Below, piece after piece: positions 28,838 through 37,110 of a stretch of DNA of 64,000 nt. A program made the translations under genes and the position numbers. The stretch spans positions 682,001-746,000 of the forward strand of contig NZ_QURO01000004.1 in assembly GCF_003426945.1 (NCBI RefSeq). Reading direction: 5' to 3'. The stretch's first letter is position 1; the number at the start of each line of letters is the position of its first letter. The stretch is from Thermus sediminis (GTDB taxonomy: Bacteria; Deinococcota; Deinococci; Deinococcales; Thermaceae). The notes under the pieces are model-generated. The model did not search any database and had not been told where the DNA came from. It saw only the letters and a program-made list of their open reading frames with translations.

Positions 28838-28843
28838 AAGATA
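28838..28843 (-). promoter_or_regulatory. -10 box, leaderless type, for the DUF2939 gene
   Basis: TATCTT on the minus strand, 6 nt (CTTCGC) before the ATG at 28831. Confidence 0.5.
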
Positions 28844-28873
28844 CCACATATACCCCCCGTGGGCCTTAAGGAT

Positions 28874-29740
28874 TTATAGAATCCGCTTACCCAAGAGGCT
28901 CAGGGCCAGGCCCACCATCATCTCGGCGGTGCGGTTTCTCTCGTCCAGGATGGGGTTCACCTCCACCAGGTCCAGGCTTTGCACCCGGCCGGAGAGGGCG
29001 AGGATCTCCATGAGGAGGTGGGCCTCCCGGTAGGTGAGGCCCCCGGGCACCGGGGTGCCCACCCCTGGGGCTAGGGTGGGGTCCAGGGCATCGGCGTCCA
29101 AGGAAACGTGGAGGGGAAGGTCGGAAAGGCGCTCCAGGACCTCCTCGGCGATGCGGGCCATCCCCAAGCGGTCCACCTCGTGCATGGTGTAGACCCGAAC
29201 CCCCAGCTCCTCGAGGAGGCGGGCCTCCCCCGGGTCCACGCTTCTGACCCCGATGAGGACCACGTCCTCAGGGTCCACCGCCCGGAAAGCCTCCGTGAGG
29301 CGGGCATGCCCCAAGCCCGTGAGCACCGCCAGGGGCATGCCGTGGACGTTTCCGGAGGGGCTGGTCTCCGGGGTGTTGAAGTCGGCGTGGGCGTCCACCC
29401 AGACGACCCCAAGCCGCCTTTGGACCACCCCGGACACCGAGCCCATGGAAAGGGAGTGATCCCCCCCGAGGACAATGGGGAAGACCCCCTCGGGCAGGGC
29501 CTTGAGCCTTTCCTTGAGCTCCAAGGCCGCCTGGCGGACCTCCTCTAGGTAAGGCCCCTTCCTCCCCCGCAAGGTCTCCGCCAGGGGCACCCGTACGTTT
29601 CCCAGGTCCTCTACAGCGAAGCCCAGGGCTTCAATCCCCTCAAGAAGCCTGGCGTAACGGAGGGCAGAAGGCCCCATGTCCACCCCGCGCCGCCCCGCCC
29701 CCAGGTCCATGGGCACGCCCACCACGGCCACGCGTTCCAT
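28874..29740 (-). CDS. rocF: Arginase-family ureohydrolase, probably arginase
   Basis: The 288-residue enzyme should hydrolyse arginine to ornithine and urea with a binuclear Mn centre. GGDHSLSMG near residue 98, WVDAHADFNTPETSPSGNVHGMPL and HVSLDADALDPTLAPG supply the metal ligands. The SGN-HGMP segment favours arginase over agmatinase. A homologous aminopropylagmatine or formiminoglutamate hydrolase remains possible. Just upstream, TACCCT stands 7 nt before the ATG, a possible leaderless -10. Confidence 0.85.
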   Translation of the reverse strand: MERVAVVGVPMDLGAGRRGVDMGPSALRYARLLEGIEALGFAVEDLGNVRVPLAETLRGRKGPYLEEVRQAALELKERLKALPEGVFPIVLGGDHSLSMGSVSGVVQRRLGVVWVDAHADFNTPETSPSGNVHGMPLAVLTGLGHARLTEAFRAVDPEDVVLIGVRSVDPGEARLLEELGVRVYTMHEVDRLGMARIAEEVLERLSDLPLHVSLDADALDPTLAPGVGTPVPGGLTYREAHLLMEILALSGRVQSLDLVEVNPILDERNRTAEMMVGLALSLLGKRIL

Positions 29741-29815
29741 GGGCTAGAGGGTAGCAGAAAGCCCTATGCGCTGCCCAGGAAGTTTATGCCCCATAGGAAA
29801 AGGGGGGAGCGGCGC

Positions 29816-29821
29816 TATACT
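29816..29821 (+). promoter_or_regulatory. -10 box, leaderless type, for yceD
   Basis: TATACT, then 7 nt (GGTGGGG), then the ATG at 29829. Confidence 0.65.
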
Positions 29822-29828
29822 GGTGGGG

Positions 29829-30365
29829 ATGGACTACCGCGAGGTGGCAAGCATCAACCTGGCCCGCCTCTTGAAGCAGGGGGGTACCGCACGCGCCTCG
29901 GGGGCGGTACGGGAGGCCTTCCACGTGGGCAAGGAGCGTTTCCCCCTGGAGGGGGAGGCCTCCTGGAAGGCGAGCGTCGCCTCCGTGGGCGGGCACGAGT
30001 ACTGGCTTTCCGGGGAGGTGGAGGGGGTGGTCCTCATGGAGTGCCGCCGCTGCCTCAAGCCCACCCCCACCCATGTGCGCGCCTACTTCCAGCACCTCCT
30101 CCGCTACCAGCCCGGGCTCAAGGAGGTGGTCTTCCACGAGGAGGCGGAGGACGAGTACTACGCCTTTGGGGAACCCGACCTGGACCTTCTGCCCTTCCTC
30201 ACCGAGGCCTTTGTGAGCGAGATGCCCCTCACCGCGCTCTGCCAGGAAGGGTGTCGGGGCCTCTGTCCAGTGTGCGGGGTGGACCGCAACCTGGTGGACT
30301 GCGGCCACGAGGCAAAGGCCTACCACCCCCTCCTGGGCCTCAAGGACCTCCTTCCCGAACCCTAG
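29829..30365 (+). CDS. yceD: DUF177/YceD family protein
   Basis: The 178-residue protein belongs to the YceD family that nearly always precedes rpmF and has been linked to rRNA or ribosomal protein production. It contains MECRRCLKP and CQEGCRGLCPVCGVDRN, two Cys pairs that probably bind zinc. The ATG at 29829 is set by the -10 seven nt upstream; an in-frame upstream ATG-like start at 29766 would precede that box. rpmF follows 60 bp later with its own promoter. Confidence 0.85.
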   Translation: MDYREVASINLARLLKQGGTARASGAVREAFHVGKERFPLEGEASWKASVASVGGHEYWLSGEVEGVVLMECRRCLKPTPTHVRAYFQHLLRYQPGLKEVVFHEEAEDEYYAFGEPDLDLLPFLTEAFVSEMPLTALCQEGCRGLCPVCGVDRNLVDCGHEAKAYHPLLGLKDLLPEP

Positions 30366-30374
30366 GGCTTCTGC

Positions 30375-30380
30375 TATACT
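30375..30380 (+). promoter_or_regulatory. -10 box upstream of rpmF
   Basis: TATACT 45 nt before the rpmF ATG. The leader contains a short GGCGGGGGC/GCCCC hairpin and the site GGAGGACTGGAG, so rpmF can be made independently of yceD. Confidence 0.5.
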
Positions 30381-30425
30381 GCCTAGGGTTTGGCGGGGGC
30401 ATCCGCCCCTCACGGAGGACTGGAG

Positions 30426-30608
30426 ATGGCCAAGCACCCGGTACCCAAGAAGAAGACCTCTAAGGCGCGGCGCGACGCCCGCAGGAGCCACCACGCCCTC
30501 ACCTCCCCGACCCTGGTCCCCTGCCCCGAATGCAAGGCGATGCGTCCCCCCCACACCGTCTGCCCCGAGTGCGGTTACTACGATGGGCGGAAGGTCCTGG
30601 AAGTCTAG
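30426..30608 (+). CDS. rpmF: 50S ribosomal protein L32
   Basis: The 60-residue protein has the L32 start [20 protein letters not shown] and a zinc ribbon, [18 protein letters not shown]. The ATG at 30426 follows GGAGG. An upstream in-frame start would add 12 residues not seen in L32. Confidence 0.97.
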   Translation: MAKHPVPKKKTSKARRDARRSHHALTSPTLVPCPECKAMRPPHTVCPECGYYDGRKVLEV

Positions 30609-30626
30609 ACCCGGTCAAGGTAAAGG

Positions 30627-30657
30627 GGGGGCCGGAGAGCAGGCCCCCAACCCTTTT
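30627..30657 (+). terminator. Intrinsic terminator after rpmF
   Basis: GGGGGCC and GGCCCCC form a 7-bp perfect stem with an 8-nt loop, followed by AACCCTTTTC. Confidence 0.7.
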
Positions 30658-30670
30658 CGGGCCCGCCGGG

Positions 30671-30676
30671 TATAGT
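30671..30676 (+). promoter_or_regulatory. -10 box for the fab operon
   Basis: TATAGT 24 nt before the fabH ATG, after the rpmF terminator. No clear -35. Confidence 0.45.
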
Positions 30677-30700
30677 GAGGCCCATGACGGGAGGTCAGGC

Positions 30701-31669
30701 ATGAGCGGCATCCTGGCCCTGGGGGCCTACGTGCCCCAAAGGGTGATGAAAAACGAGGCCTTTGAGGCCTACCTGGACACCTCCGACGAGTGGATCGTGA
30801 CCCGCACGGGGATCCGGGAAAGGCGGATCGCCGCCCCTGAGGAGTACACCTCGGACCTGGCCTTCAGGGCGGTGGAAGACCTCCTCCGGCGCCACCCCGG
30901 GGCCCTCGAGGGCGTGGACGGGGTCATCGTGGCCACCAACACCCCGGATGCCCTCTTCCCCGACACCGCCGCCTTGGTCCAGGCCCGCTTCGGCCTGAAG
31001 GCCTTCGCCTACGACCTCCTGGCGGGCTGCCCCGGCTTCGTCTACGCCCTGGCCCAGGCCCACGCCCTGGTGGAGGCGGGGCTTTCCCGGAAGGTCTTGG
31101 TGATCGGGGCCGAGGCCCTCTCCAAGATCCTGGACTGGAACGACCGGGCCACCGCCGTCCTCTTCGGGGACGCAGGGGGCGCGGCCGTGGTGGGGAAGGT
31201 GCGGGAGGGCTACGGCTTCCGCTCCTTCGTCCTGGGGGCGGACGGCACGGGGGCCAGAGAGCTCCACCACGCCTGTGTGGCCCCCAGGCTTCCCGATGGC
31301 ACCTCTATGGGAAAGCGCCTCCACATGAACGGCCGCGAGGTCTTCAAGTTCGCGGTGCGGGTGATGAACACCGCCACCCTCGAGGCCATAGAGAAGGCGG
31401 GCCTCACCCCCGAGGCCATCAAGGTCTTCGTGCCCCACCAGGCCAACCTGCGCATCATTGACGCCGCCCGGGAGCGCCTGGGCCTCCCCTGGGAACGGGT
31501 GGTGGTGAACGTGGACCGCTACGGGAACACCTCCACGGCCTCCATCCCCTTAGCCCTCCAGGAGGCGGTGGACGAGGGGCGCATAGGGGAGGGCGACCAC
31601 GTCCTCCTGGTCTCCTTCGGGGCCGGGCTCACCTGGGCCGCCGCGGTCCTCACCTGGGGAGGTGCCTGA
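30701..31669 (+). CDS. fabH: Beta-ketoacyl-ACP synthase III
   Basis: FabH condenses acetyl-CoA or a branched-chain acyl-CoA with malonyl-ACP to start fatty acid synthesis. The 322-residue protein starts GILALGAYVPQRVMKNEAFE. The catalytic Cys is in DLLAGCPGFVYAL near residue 111, the His in VPHQANLRIID near 248, and the Asn in YGNTSTASIPLAL near 278. A ribosome site GGGAGG precedes the ATG. It overlaps fabD by ATGA. Confidence 0.95.
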   Translation: MSGILALGAYVPQRVMKNEAFEAYLDTSDEWIVTRTGIRERRIAAPEEYTSDLAFRAVEDLLRRHPGALEGVDGVIVATNTPDALFPDTAALVQARFGLKAFAYDLLAGCPGFVYALAQAHALVEAGLSRKVLVIGAEALSKILDWNDRATAVLFGDAGGAAVVGKVREGYGFRSFVLGADGTGARELHHACVAPRLPDGTSMGKRLHMNGREVFKFAVRVMNTATLEAIEKAGLTPEAIKVFVPHQANLRIIDAARERLGLPWERVVVNVDRYGNTSTASIPLALQEAVDEGRIGEGDHVLLVSFGAGLTWAAAVLTWGGA

Positions 31670-32586
31670 TGTACGCCGCCCTTTTCCCCGGGCAGGGCTC
31701 CCAGAGGTTGGGCATGGGCCAAGCCCTCTACGGGGCCTCCTCCGCCGCCAGGGAAGTCCTGGACCGGGCCGAGGCCGCCCTCCCTGGCCTCCTCAGGCTC
31801 ATGTGGGAGGGGCCGGAGGAGGCCCTCACCCTCACGGAGAACCAGCAGCCCGCCCTCCTCGCCGTGGGCTATGCCGCCTACCGGGCCTTTCTGGAAGCGG
31901 GGGGCAAGGAGCCCCTCCTAGCCGCCGGCCACTCCCTGGGGGAGTGGACGGCCCACGTGGCGGCGGGCACCCTGGCGCTGGAGGAGGCCCTCCGCCTGGT
32001 GCGCCTCCGGGGGCGGTACATGCAGGAGGCCGTCCCCCCGGGGGAAGGGGCCATGGCCGCCATCCTGAAGCTTTCCCGGGAGGAGGTTGAGGAGGCCGTA
32101 AAGGGCCTAAAGGGGGTGGAGATCGCCAACCTCAACGCCCCCGAGCAGACGGTGATCTCCGGGAAGAAGGAGGCGGTGGAAAGGGCGGCCGAGGCCCTGA
32201 AGGCCAAAAGGGCCCGGGTGGTCCTCCTCCCCGTCTCCGCCCCCTTCCACTCCTCCCTTATGGAAAGCGCCCGGGAGCGCCTAGCGGAGGACCTGGCCCA
32301 GGTGGCCTTCAGGAAGCCCCGTTTCCCCGTGTATTCCAACGTAACCGCCAGGCCCGAGGAGGACCCCGAGCGCATCCGGGGCCTCCTCCTCGCGCAGATC
32401 ACCTCCCCCGTGCGCTGGGTGGAGATCCTCTGGGACATGGAAAAGCGGGGGATAAGGCGCTTTTTGGAGTTCGGAAGCGGGGAGGTCCTAAAGGGCCTGG
32501 TGGCGAGAACCCTAAACGAGGCGGAGGCCCTAAGCGTTGCAGACCCTGAAAGCCTGAGGAAGGCGCTGGAGGTGGCCCATGCGTAA
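31669..32586 (+). CDS. fabD: Malonyl-CoA:ACP transacylase
   Basis: FabD loads malonate onto acyl carrier protein. The 305 residues show FPGQGSQRLGMG at the start, the GHSLGEWTA nucleophile elbow with the active Ser near residue 88, and PVSAPFHSSLM with the catalytic His near 197. It overlaps fabH by 4 bp and fabG by 8 bp. Confidence 0.95.
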   Translation: MYAALFPGQGSQRLGMGQALYGASSAAREVLDRAEAALPGLLRLMWEGPEEALTLTENQQPALLAVGYAAYRAFLEAGGKEPLLAAGHSLGEWTAHVAAGTLALEEALRLVRLRGRYMQEAVPPGEGAMAAILKLSREEVEEAVKGLKGVEIANLNAPEQTVISGKKEAVERAAEALKAKRARVVLLPVSAPFHSSLMESARERLAEDLAQVAFRKPRFPVYSNVTARPEEDPERIRGLLLAQITSPVRWVEILWDMEKRGIRRFLEFGSGEVLKGLVARTLNEAEALSVADPESLRKALEVAHA

Positions 32587-33316
32587 AGCTTTGGTCACGG
32601 GAGCGAGCCGGGGCATCGGCCGGGCCATCGCCCTGAGGCTGGCGGAGGACGGCTTTGCCCTGGCCATCCACTATGGGCAGAACCGGGAGAAGGCGGAGGA
32701 GGTGGCGGAGGAGGCCAGGGGGCGGGGAAGCCCCCTGGTGGCCCTCCTGGGGGCCAACCTCCTCGAGGCCGAGGCGGCCACAGCCCTGGTCCACCAGGCA
32801 GCCGAGGTCCTAGGGAGCCTGGACACCCTGGTCAACAACGCCGGCATCACCCGGGACGCCCTCCTTTTGCGCATGAAGGACGAGGACTGGGAGGCGGTCC
32901 TGGAGGCCAACCTCTCCGCCGTCTTCCGCACCACCCGGGAGGCGGTGAAGCTCATGATGAAGGCCCGTTTTGGGCGCATCGTCAACATCACCAGCGTGGT
33001 GGGCCTCCTGGGCAACCCGGGGCAGGCCAACTACGTGGCCTCCAAGGCGGGCCTCATCGGCTTCACCCGGGCGGTGGCCAAGGAGTATGCGGGAAGGGGC
33101 ATCACCGTGAACGCCGTGGCCCCCGGCTTCATAGAGACGGAGATGACGGCCAAGCTCCCCGAGGAAGTGAGGAAGGCCTACCTGGCCCAGATCCCCGCCG
33201 GGCGCTTCGGCCGCCCCGAGGAGGTGGCCGAGGCCGTGGCCTTCCTGGTGTCGGAGAGGGCGGGGTACATCAACGGCCAGACCCTGTGCGTGGACGGGGG
33301 GCTCACGCCCCACTAG
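32579..33316 (+). CDS. fabG: 3-oxoacyl-ACP reductase
   Basis: The 245-residue short-chain dehydrogenase reduces beta-ketoacyl-ACP with NADPH. TGASRGIGRAIA is the dinucleotide loop, LVNNAGITRD follows, Ser is in NITSVVG, and the YxxxK is YVASKAG. acpP and fabF, which often follow, are absent: the next gene is the convergent livF. Confidence 0.94.
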   Translation: MRKALVTGASRGIGRAIALRLAEDGFALAIHYGQNREKAEEVAEEARGRGSPLVALLGANLLEAEAATALVHQAAEVLGSLDTLVNNAGITRDALLLRMKDEDWEAVLEANLSAVFRTTREAVKLMMKARFGRIVNITSVVGLLGNPGQANYVASKAGLIGFTRAVAKEYAGRGITVNAVAPGFIETEMTAKLPEEVRKAYLAQIPAGRFGRPEEVAEAVAFLVSERAGYINGQTLCVDGGLTPH

Positions 33317-33347
33317 GCGCCCCGGCGGGGCAAGGGCCTTGGGAAGA

Positions 33348-33375
33348 GGCGTTGCCAACGCCCCCCATGGGCGTT
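33348..33375. terminator. Overlapping hairpins between fabG and livF
   Basis: GGCGTT/AACGCC (loop GCC) and AACGCCC/GGGCGTT (loop CCCAT) share the AACGCC arm, so they are mutually exclusive. They sit between two convergent stop codons and could terminate both ways. Confidence 0.5.
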
Positions 33376-33380
33376 AGAGG

Positions 33381-34214
33381 CTACATGAAGCGCTTCCGCC
33401 GCTTGTAGGCCTTGACCTCCCTGAAGCTCTTCCGGCCGCCTCCCTTGGCGACCCCCAGGTAGAACTCCTGCACGTCCGGGTTTTCCAAAAGGTAGTCCCG
33501 GTCGCCCTCGAGGACCACCCGGCCCGTCTCCATGATGTAGCCGTAGTGGGCCACGGAGAGGGCCATCCGGGCGTTTTGCTCCACCATCAAGACCGTGACC
33601 CCCTCCTCGGCGTTGACCCGGGCCACGATGTCAAAGATCTCCCGCACCAAAAGGGGGGCGAGGCCCAAGGAGGGCTCGTCCAAGAGAAGGAGCCTCGGCT
33701 TGGTGAGGAGGGCGCGGCCGATGGCGATCATCTGCTGCTCGCCCCCGGAACAGTACCCGGCCAGGCGGTGCCGCAGATCGGCAAGGCGGGGAAAATAGTG
33801 GTAGATGCGCTCCAGCTCCCCCCTGAGGTCTGCCCCCCTCCGCGTCAGGGTGCCCACCAGGAGGTTCTCCTCCACCGTGAGGTGCTTGAAGACCCGCCGC
33901 CCCTCGAGGACCTGGACGATGCCGAGCTTCACGATCTCCTCAGGGGGGCGGCCTTGGATGGGCTCCCCCCGGTAGAGGATCTCCCCCCGGACCACCTCCC
34001 CGTCCTCGGGGATGAGGAGGCCGGAGATGGCCCTAAGCGTGGTGGTCTTTCCCGCCCCGTTGGGGCCCAGGAGAGCGGTGATGTACCCCTCCGGCACCTT
34101 GAGGGAGACCCCCCGGAGCACCTGGATGATGTCGTGGTAGACCACCTCGATGTTGTTGACCAGAAGCAGGATGGGCCCCAGGTCCTCGGGACGGGTGGGG
34201 TTTAGGGTGTCCAT
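33381..34214 (-). CDS. livF: Branched-chain amino acid-type ABC transporter ATP-binding protein (LivF)
   Basis: The 277-residue ATPase has Walker [10 protein letters not shown] near residue 51, the signature CSGGEQQM, Walker B LLLLDEPSLGLAP and the switch EQN of LivF proteins. The last 20 or so residues (SFREVKAYKRRKRFM) are a basic extension. Its operon partners livG, livH and livM are missing; the only neighbour is the truncated substrate-binding gene upstream. The ATPase may therefore be an orphan or pair with permeases encoded elsewhere. Confidence 0.9.
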   Translation of the reverse strand: MDTLNPTRPEDLGPILLLVNNIEVVYHDIIQVLRGVSLKVPEGYITALLGPNGAGKTTTLRAISGLLIPEDGEVVRGEILYRGEPIQGRPPEEIVKLGIVQVLEGRRVFKHLTVEENLLVGTLTRRGADLRGELERIYHYFPRLADLRHRLAGYCSGGEQQMIAIGRALLTKPRLLLLDEPSLGLAPLLVREIFDIVARVNAEEGVTVLMVEQNARMALSVAHYGYIMETGRVVLEGDRDYLLENPDVQEFYLGVAKGGGRKSFREVKAYKRRKRFM

Positions 34215-34271
34215 GCCTGGCCTCCAGGGAAGGGGGCCTAGGACAAAGCCCCAGGCCCCCTAGGGGATGGA

Positions 34272-35208
34272 CTACCTCCCGTAATGCACCCTGCGGAAGA
34301 GGGCCGAGGTAAAGGGGTCGGTGATGGGCACGAACCGGCCTCCCTGGGCCTCGAGGATCCTCAGGCCCTCGGCCCCGGTGCGCTCGCTTCGGGTGAAGTC
34401 CACCTCAATCCCCTGCTTGGTGGAGACCGCAAGGCCAGGCCTGAAGGCGGCCGGCCCGTTCATGCCGACGATGGCCTGGTAGACGGTCTCGTTGGTGATG
34501 CGCCGGAAGCGCTCCTGGGCCCGCCGCATGGCCTCCACGGCGATGGCTGCCGCCAGCATCCCGGCGGCGTAGTTGTGGTTTTGGACGTAAGCCGCGGGCC
34601 GGCCAAAGCGGCCGATCAGCTCCCGCTGCAGGCGGATGCCCGGGGTGTCCTCCTCGGGGGTGAAGTAGGGGCTCGCCCAAAGGAACCCCTCCGCCGCCTC
34701 CCCCGCCAGCTGCAGGAGGTCCACCCCGCCGGTGTACACCGCCCCCAGGTGGCGGATCTGGCCGGAAAGGCCCAGGCGCCGGGTGTCCCTCAGGATGTTG
34801 GCCACGGGCCCAGCCACGTTCTGGTGGACCACGAACTCCACCCCGGCCCCCTCAAAGCGGCGGAGGAGGGCGGTGTTGTCCAGGTTGCCCGCCCCCACCT
34901 CCTGCACGTCCACGATCTGCAGGCCCAGCTGCTGGGCCGCCCTGCGGGCCGCCTCCACGGGGGCCCGGCCGAAGGGGGAGGGGTGGACCACCAGGGCCAC
35001 CCTGGCCCCCCGTTTCTGCCTGGCGATGTGCTCCAGGAGGGCCACCACCTGTTCGGAGTAGGTGGAGACGGGGATGAAGAAGTAGTCCCCATTCGGGGGG
35101 TCGATGAGGCCCACGTGGTTGGAGGCGGGCATGGTCACGATCCTGAGCTCCTGGACCAGGGCCTTCATCTGGAGCATGGCCCCGGTGGAGTAGCCCAGGT
35201 AAACGGGG
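34272..35208 (-). pseudogene. Periplasmic substrate-binding protein (LivK-like), 5' end removed by an insertion sequence
   Basis: About 310 C-terminal residues of a type I periplasmic binding fold remain: PVYLGYSTGA at the break, YFFIPVSTYSEQVVALLEHIA, VALVVHPSPFGR, and later NHNYAAGMLAAAI. The signal peptide and roughly the first 110 residues are absent. The frame passes directly into the terminal repeat of the insertion sequence at 35209. An internal ATG at 35177 could start a cytoplasmic fragment, but this would not be exported. No other half of the gene is found on the far side of the element. Confidence 0.8.
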
Positions 35209-36274
35209 CAGGACTTTACCCAAAACTTCCCTCCTCCTCTTCCAAGGCCTCCTTGGTGACCTCGTAGTTGAGCAGGCGGACCAAGCCCCGCAAGAGCAGG
35301 TAGGGACCATCCCGCTCACTGGCTATCCCCAGCTTTCCCCCAAGCCGCAAAAGGAGACCCTCCAAGGCACCCCCAGACCGCCGCACCTCCCAAAGAAACA
35401 CCGCCAGCCCCAGCAAAACAGCCACCCCCTTGCGAATCCGGCTAAGCCCCCGCACCGGAAAGCTCTCAAGCCCCAACCCCGCCTTCAGAAGGCGGAAAAA
35501 CTCCTCCACCCCCCACCGCCTCCGGTACATCTCCACCACCCGCAGCGCCTCCCTCTCCCCCCTCACCTCCAAGCCGGTCAAAAGCCACCACTCCCCCCGC
35601 CTCCCCAAAGCCGGTATCCGGCTCACCACCAGATGAAGCCTCCGCCCCTCCACCTCCCTCCATCCCAGCCCAAGCTCCACACCCCAGCACCTGCCCAAAC
35701 ACCTTCCGGTCGTCAAAACCCCGGTCCGCCACGTACACCAGCCGCCGCCCCTCCCCCCCAAGAACCCCCCGCGCCCCCGCAATGGCCCGCTCCACCTCCC
35801 GGGGCAGGCTGGCAAACCCCCGCTCCCCGTAGGCCACCAGGTGGGCGTACCCCACCAGCCGCCCCTGGACATCCATCCCCAGCGCGGTCAGGAGCTCATA
35901 CCCGGTCTCCCGCTTCCTCCCCACCCGGGCTATCCCCTCCAGGGCCAGGACGCTCTCCCGGCACACCCTCTCCAGGAGGGCCTCGGCCCCCACCCGGGGG
36001 TTGGCCAGGAAGCGGTAGAGGGCTTCGGCCTGGTGGAAGGGGCGCTGGAGGTGGGAGGGCAGGGTAGCCACCATCTCGCTTACCCGGGCAGAGCCCGCAG
36101 CCAAGAGGCCTCGGCTCATCTCCTCCAAACGCCTGAAGAGCCGCTTATCGGGGGAAAAGGTCGGCCAACCGGGCCGTGAACTCGTGGAGCCTGCTCTCTG
36201 CAACCTTGAGCGCCTTCATGGCTCAACTTCGGCTCCGAAATCTACCACGCAGGCAGGATGTGGGTAAAGTCCTG
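35209..36274. mobile_element. Insertion sequence, IS4-like, 1066 bp
   Basis: The ends are perfect 14-bp inverted repeats, CAGGACTTTACCCA (35209-35222) and TGGGTAAAGTCCTG (36261-36274). It carries one DDE transposase gene on the minus strand whose stop codon lies inside the left repeat. The flanking bases (GTAAACGGGG left, TATGCTGCCC right) show no target duplication. Together with the missing half of the binding-protein gene, this suggests a deletion or rearrangement after insertion. The right end lies only 97 bp from the rnpA start, so it may influence the rpmH/rnpA promoter. Confidence 0.85.
35216..36219 (-). pseudogene. IS4-like DDE transposase with two frameshifts
   Basis: The ATG at 36219 begins MKALKVAESRLHEFTARLAD, but the frame stops after FPR. 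Removing one base from the run of five G at 36150-36154 continues it (PDKRLFRRLEEMSRGLLAAGSARVSEM, then YVADRGFDDRKVFGQVLG). Removing one C from 35682-35685 rejoins VELGLGWREVEGRRLHLVVSRIP and MYRRRWGVEEFFRLLKAGLGLE, the Y-R-E-K signature of IS4 transposases. The repaired protein is 333 residues. Both breaks are in homopolymers, so decay and sequencing error are hard to tell apart. Confidence 0.8.
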
Positions 36275-36370
36275 TATGCTGCCCGGGTGCAAAAACCCGT
36301 TAGACCAGGTACAGGGCCCCTTGTGCTACACTCTTTAGGGTATTGGGGCCCATGGGGCCCGGGGAGGGAA

Positions 36371-36856
36371 ATGGATGAAAAGGACCTGGCAGCCCAACCG
36401 GAGGAAGCGGGCCAAGACCCACGGCTTCCGGGCCCGCATGCAGACCCCAGGCGGCAGGAAGGTGCTAAAGCGCAGGCGGCAGAAGGGCCGCTGGCGCCTG
36501 ACGCCCAAGGTGAGCGGCTAAAGAAGAGCCCCCTTCCGGGGGGAAAGCTGCTTTCCCTGAAGGGGGACCGCGCCTTTCAGCGCCTGCGCAAGGGCAAGGC
36601 GGGTTGGGGGCGGTTTGTCGGCGTGAGGTGGCTTCCCGCCCCGGAGGTCCGGGTGGGTATCGTGGTCTCCAAGAAGGTGGGCAAGGCGGTAGTGCGCAAC
36701 AAGGTCAAGCGGCGCCTGAGGGAGATCCTCCGCCGCCTCCACCTGCCCAAAGCCCACCTCCTCCTGGTGGCGAGCCCCGAGGCCCGGGAGGCCACCTACG
36801 CCGAGCTCTTCCAGGACGTGGTCCGGGCCCTCAAGAAGAGCGGGCTGATACAATAG
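36371..36856 (+). CDS. rnpA: RNase P protein component, with rpmH nested inside
   Basis: RnpA binds the catalytic RNA of RNase P and helps mature tRNA 5' ends. The C-terminal two thirds is the normal protein: [41 protein letters not shown] (the RNR-type motif), ending KKSGLIQ. The first 50 or so residues ([20 protein letters not shown] onward) are an extension encoded by the same DNA as L34 in another frame. The ATG at 36371 is 4 nt before the rpmH ATG, so one ribosome site serves both. This arrangement is known from Thermus strains. Confidence 0.95.
   Translation: MDEKDLAAQPEEAGQDPRLPGPHADPRRQEGAKAQAAEGPLAPDAQGERLKKSPLPGGKLLSLKGDRAFQRLRKGKAGWGRFVGVRWLPAPEVRVGIVVSKKVGKAVVRNKVKRRLREILRRLHLPKAHLLLVASPEAREATYAELFQDVVRALKKSGLIQ
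36375..36521 (+). CDS. rpmH: 50S ribosomal protein L34, nested in rnpA
   Basis: The 48 residues ([20 protein letters not shown] to VSG) are unmistakable L34. They lie wholly within the 5' part of rnpA, shifted by one base. The shared ribosome site is GGGGAGGG just before. L34 is too short to appear in usual ORF scans but is essential. Confidence 0.97.
   Translation: MKRTWQPNRRKRAKTHGFRARMQTPGGRKVLKRRRQKGRWRLTPKVSG
36849..36854 (+). promoter_or_regulatory. -10 box, leaderless type, inside the end of rnpA, for yidD
   Basis: TACAAT is followed by 7 nt and the GTG at 36862; its last T is the first base of the rnpA stop codon. Confidence 0.45.
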
Positions 36857-36861
36857 GCAGC

Positions 36862-37110
36862 GTGCGTGGCCTTTTGATCCTGATGGTGAAAGCCTATCGG
36901 CGGCTCATCTCCCCCCTGAAGCCCAGGACCTGCCGCTTCCACCCCACCTGCTCCGCCTACGCCCTCGAGGCCCTGGAACGGCACGGGGCCCTTTGGGGAA
37001 GCTACCTGGCCCTAAGGCGCCTCCTGAGGTGCCACCCCTTCCACCCCGGGGGGGTGGACCCTGTACCCCTGGCCGTTCCCCCTAGGAGGGCCAAGGAGGG
37101 CCAGGGATGA
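36862..37110 (+). CDS. yidD: YidD membrane protein insertion efficiency factor
   Basis: The 82-residue protein has the family core [30 protein letters not shown] and [14 protein letters not shown] with the conserved Cys and His residues. YidD assists YidC at the inner membrane. The GTG at 36862 gives the usual length. It overlaps yidC by ATGA. Confidence 0.92.
   Translation: MRGLLILMVKAYRRLISPLKPRTCRFHPTCSAYALEALERHGALWGSYLALRRLLRCHPFHPGGVDPVPLAVPPRRAKEGQG

Noticed and set aside
35682-35685. Programmed -1 frameshift in the transposase, as in IS1 or IS3
   Set aside because: IS4-type transposases are made from one frame, no slippery heptamer was recognised, and there is a second break upstream; decay or read error is simpler.
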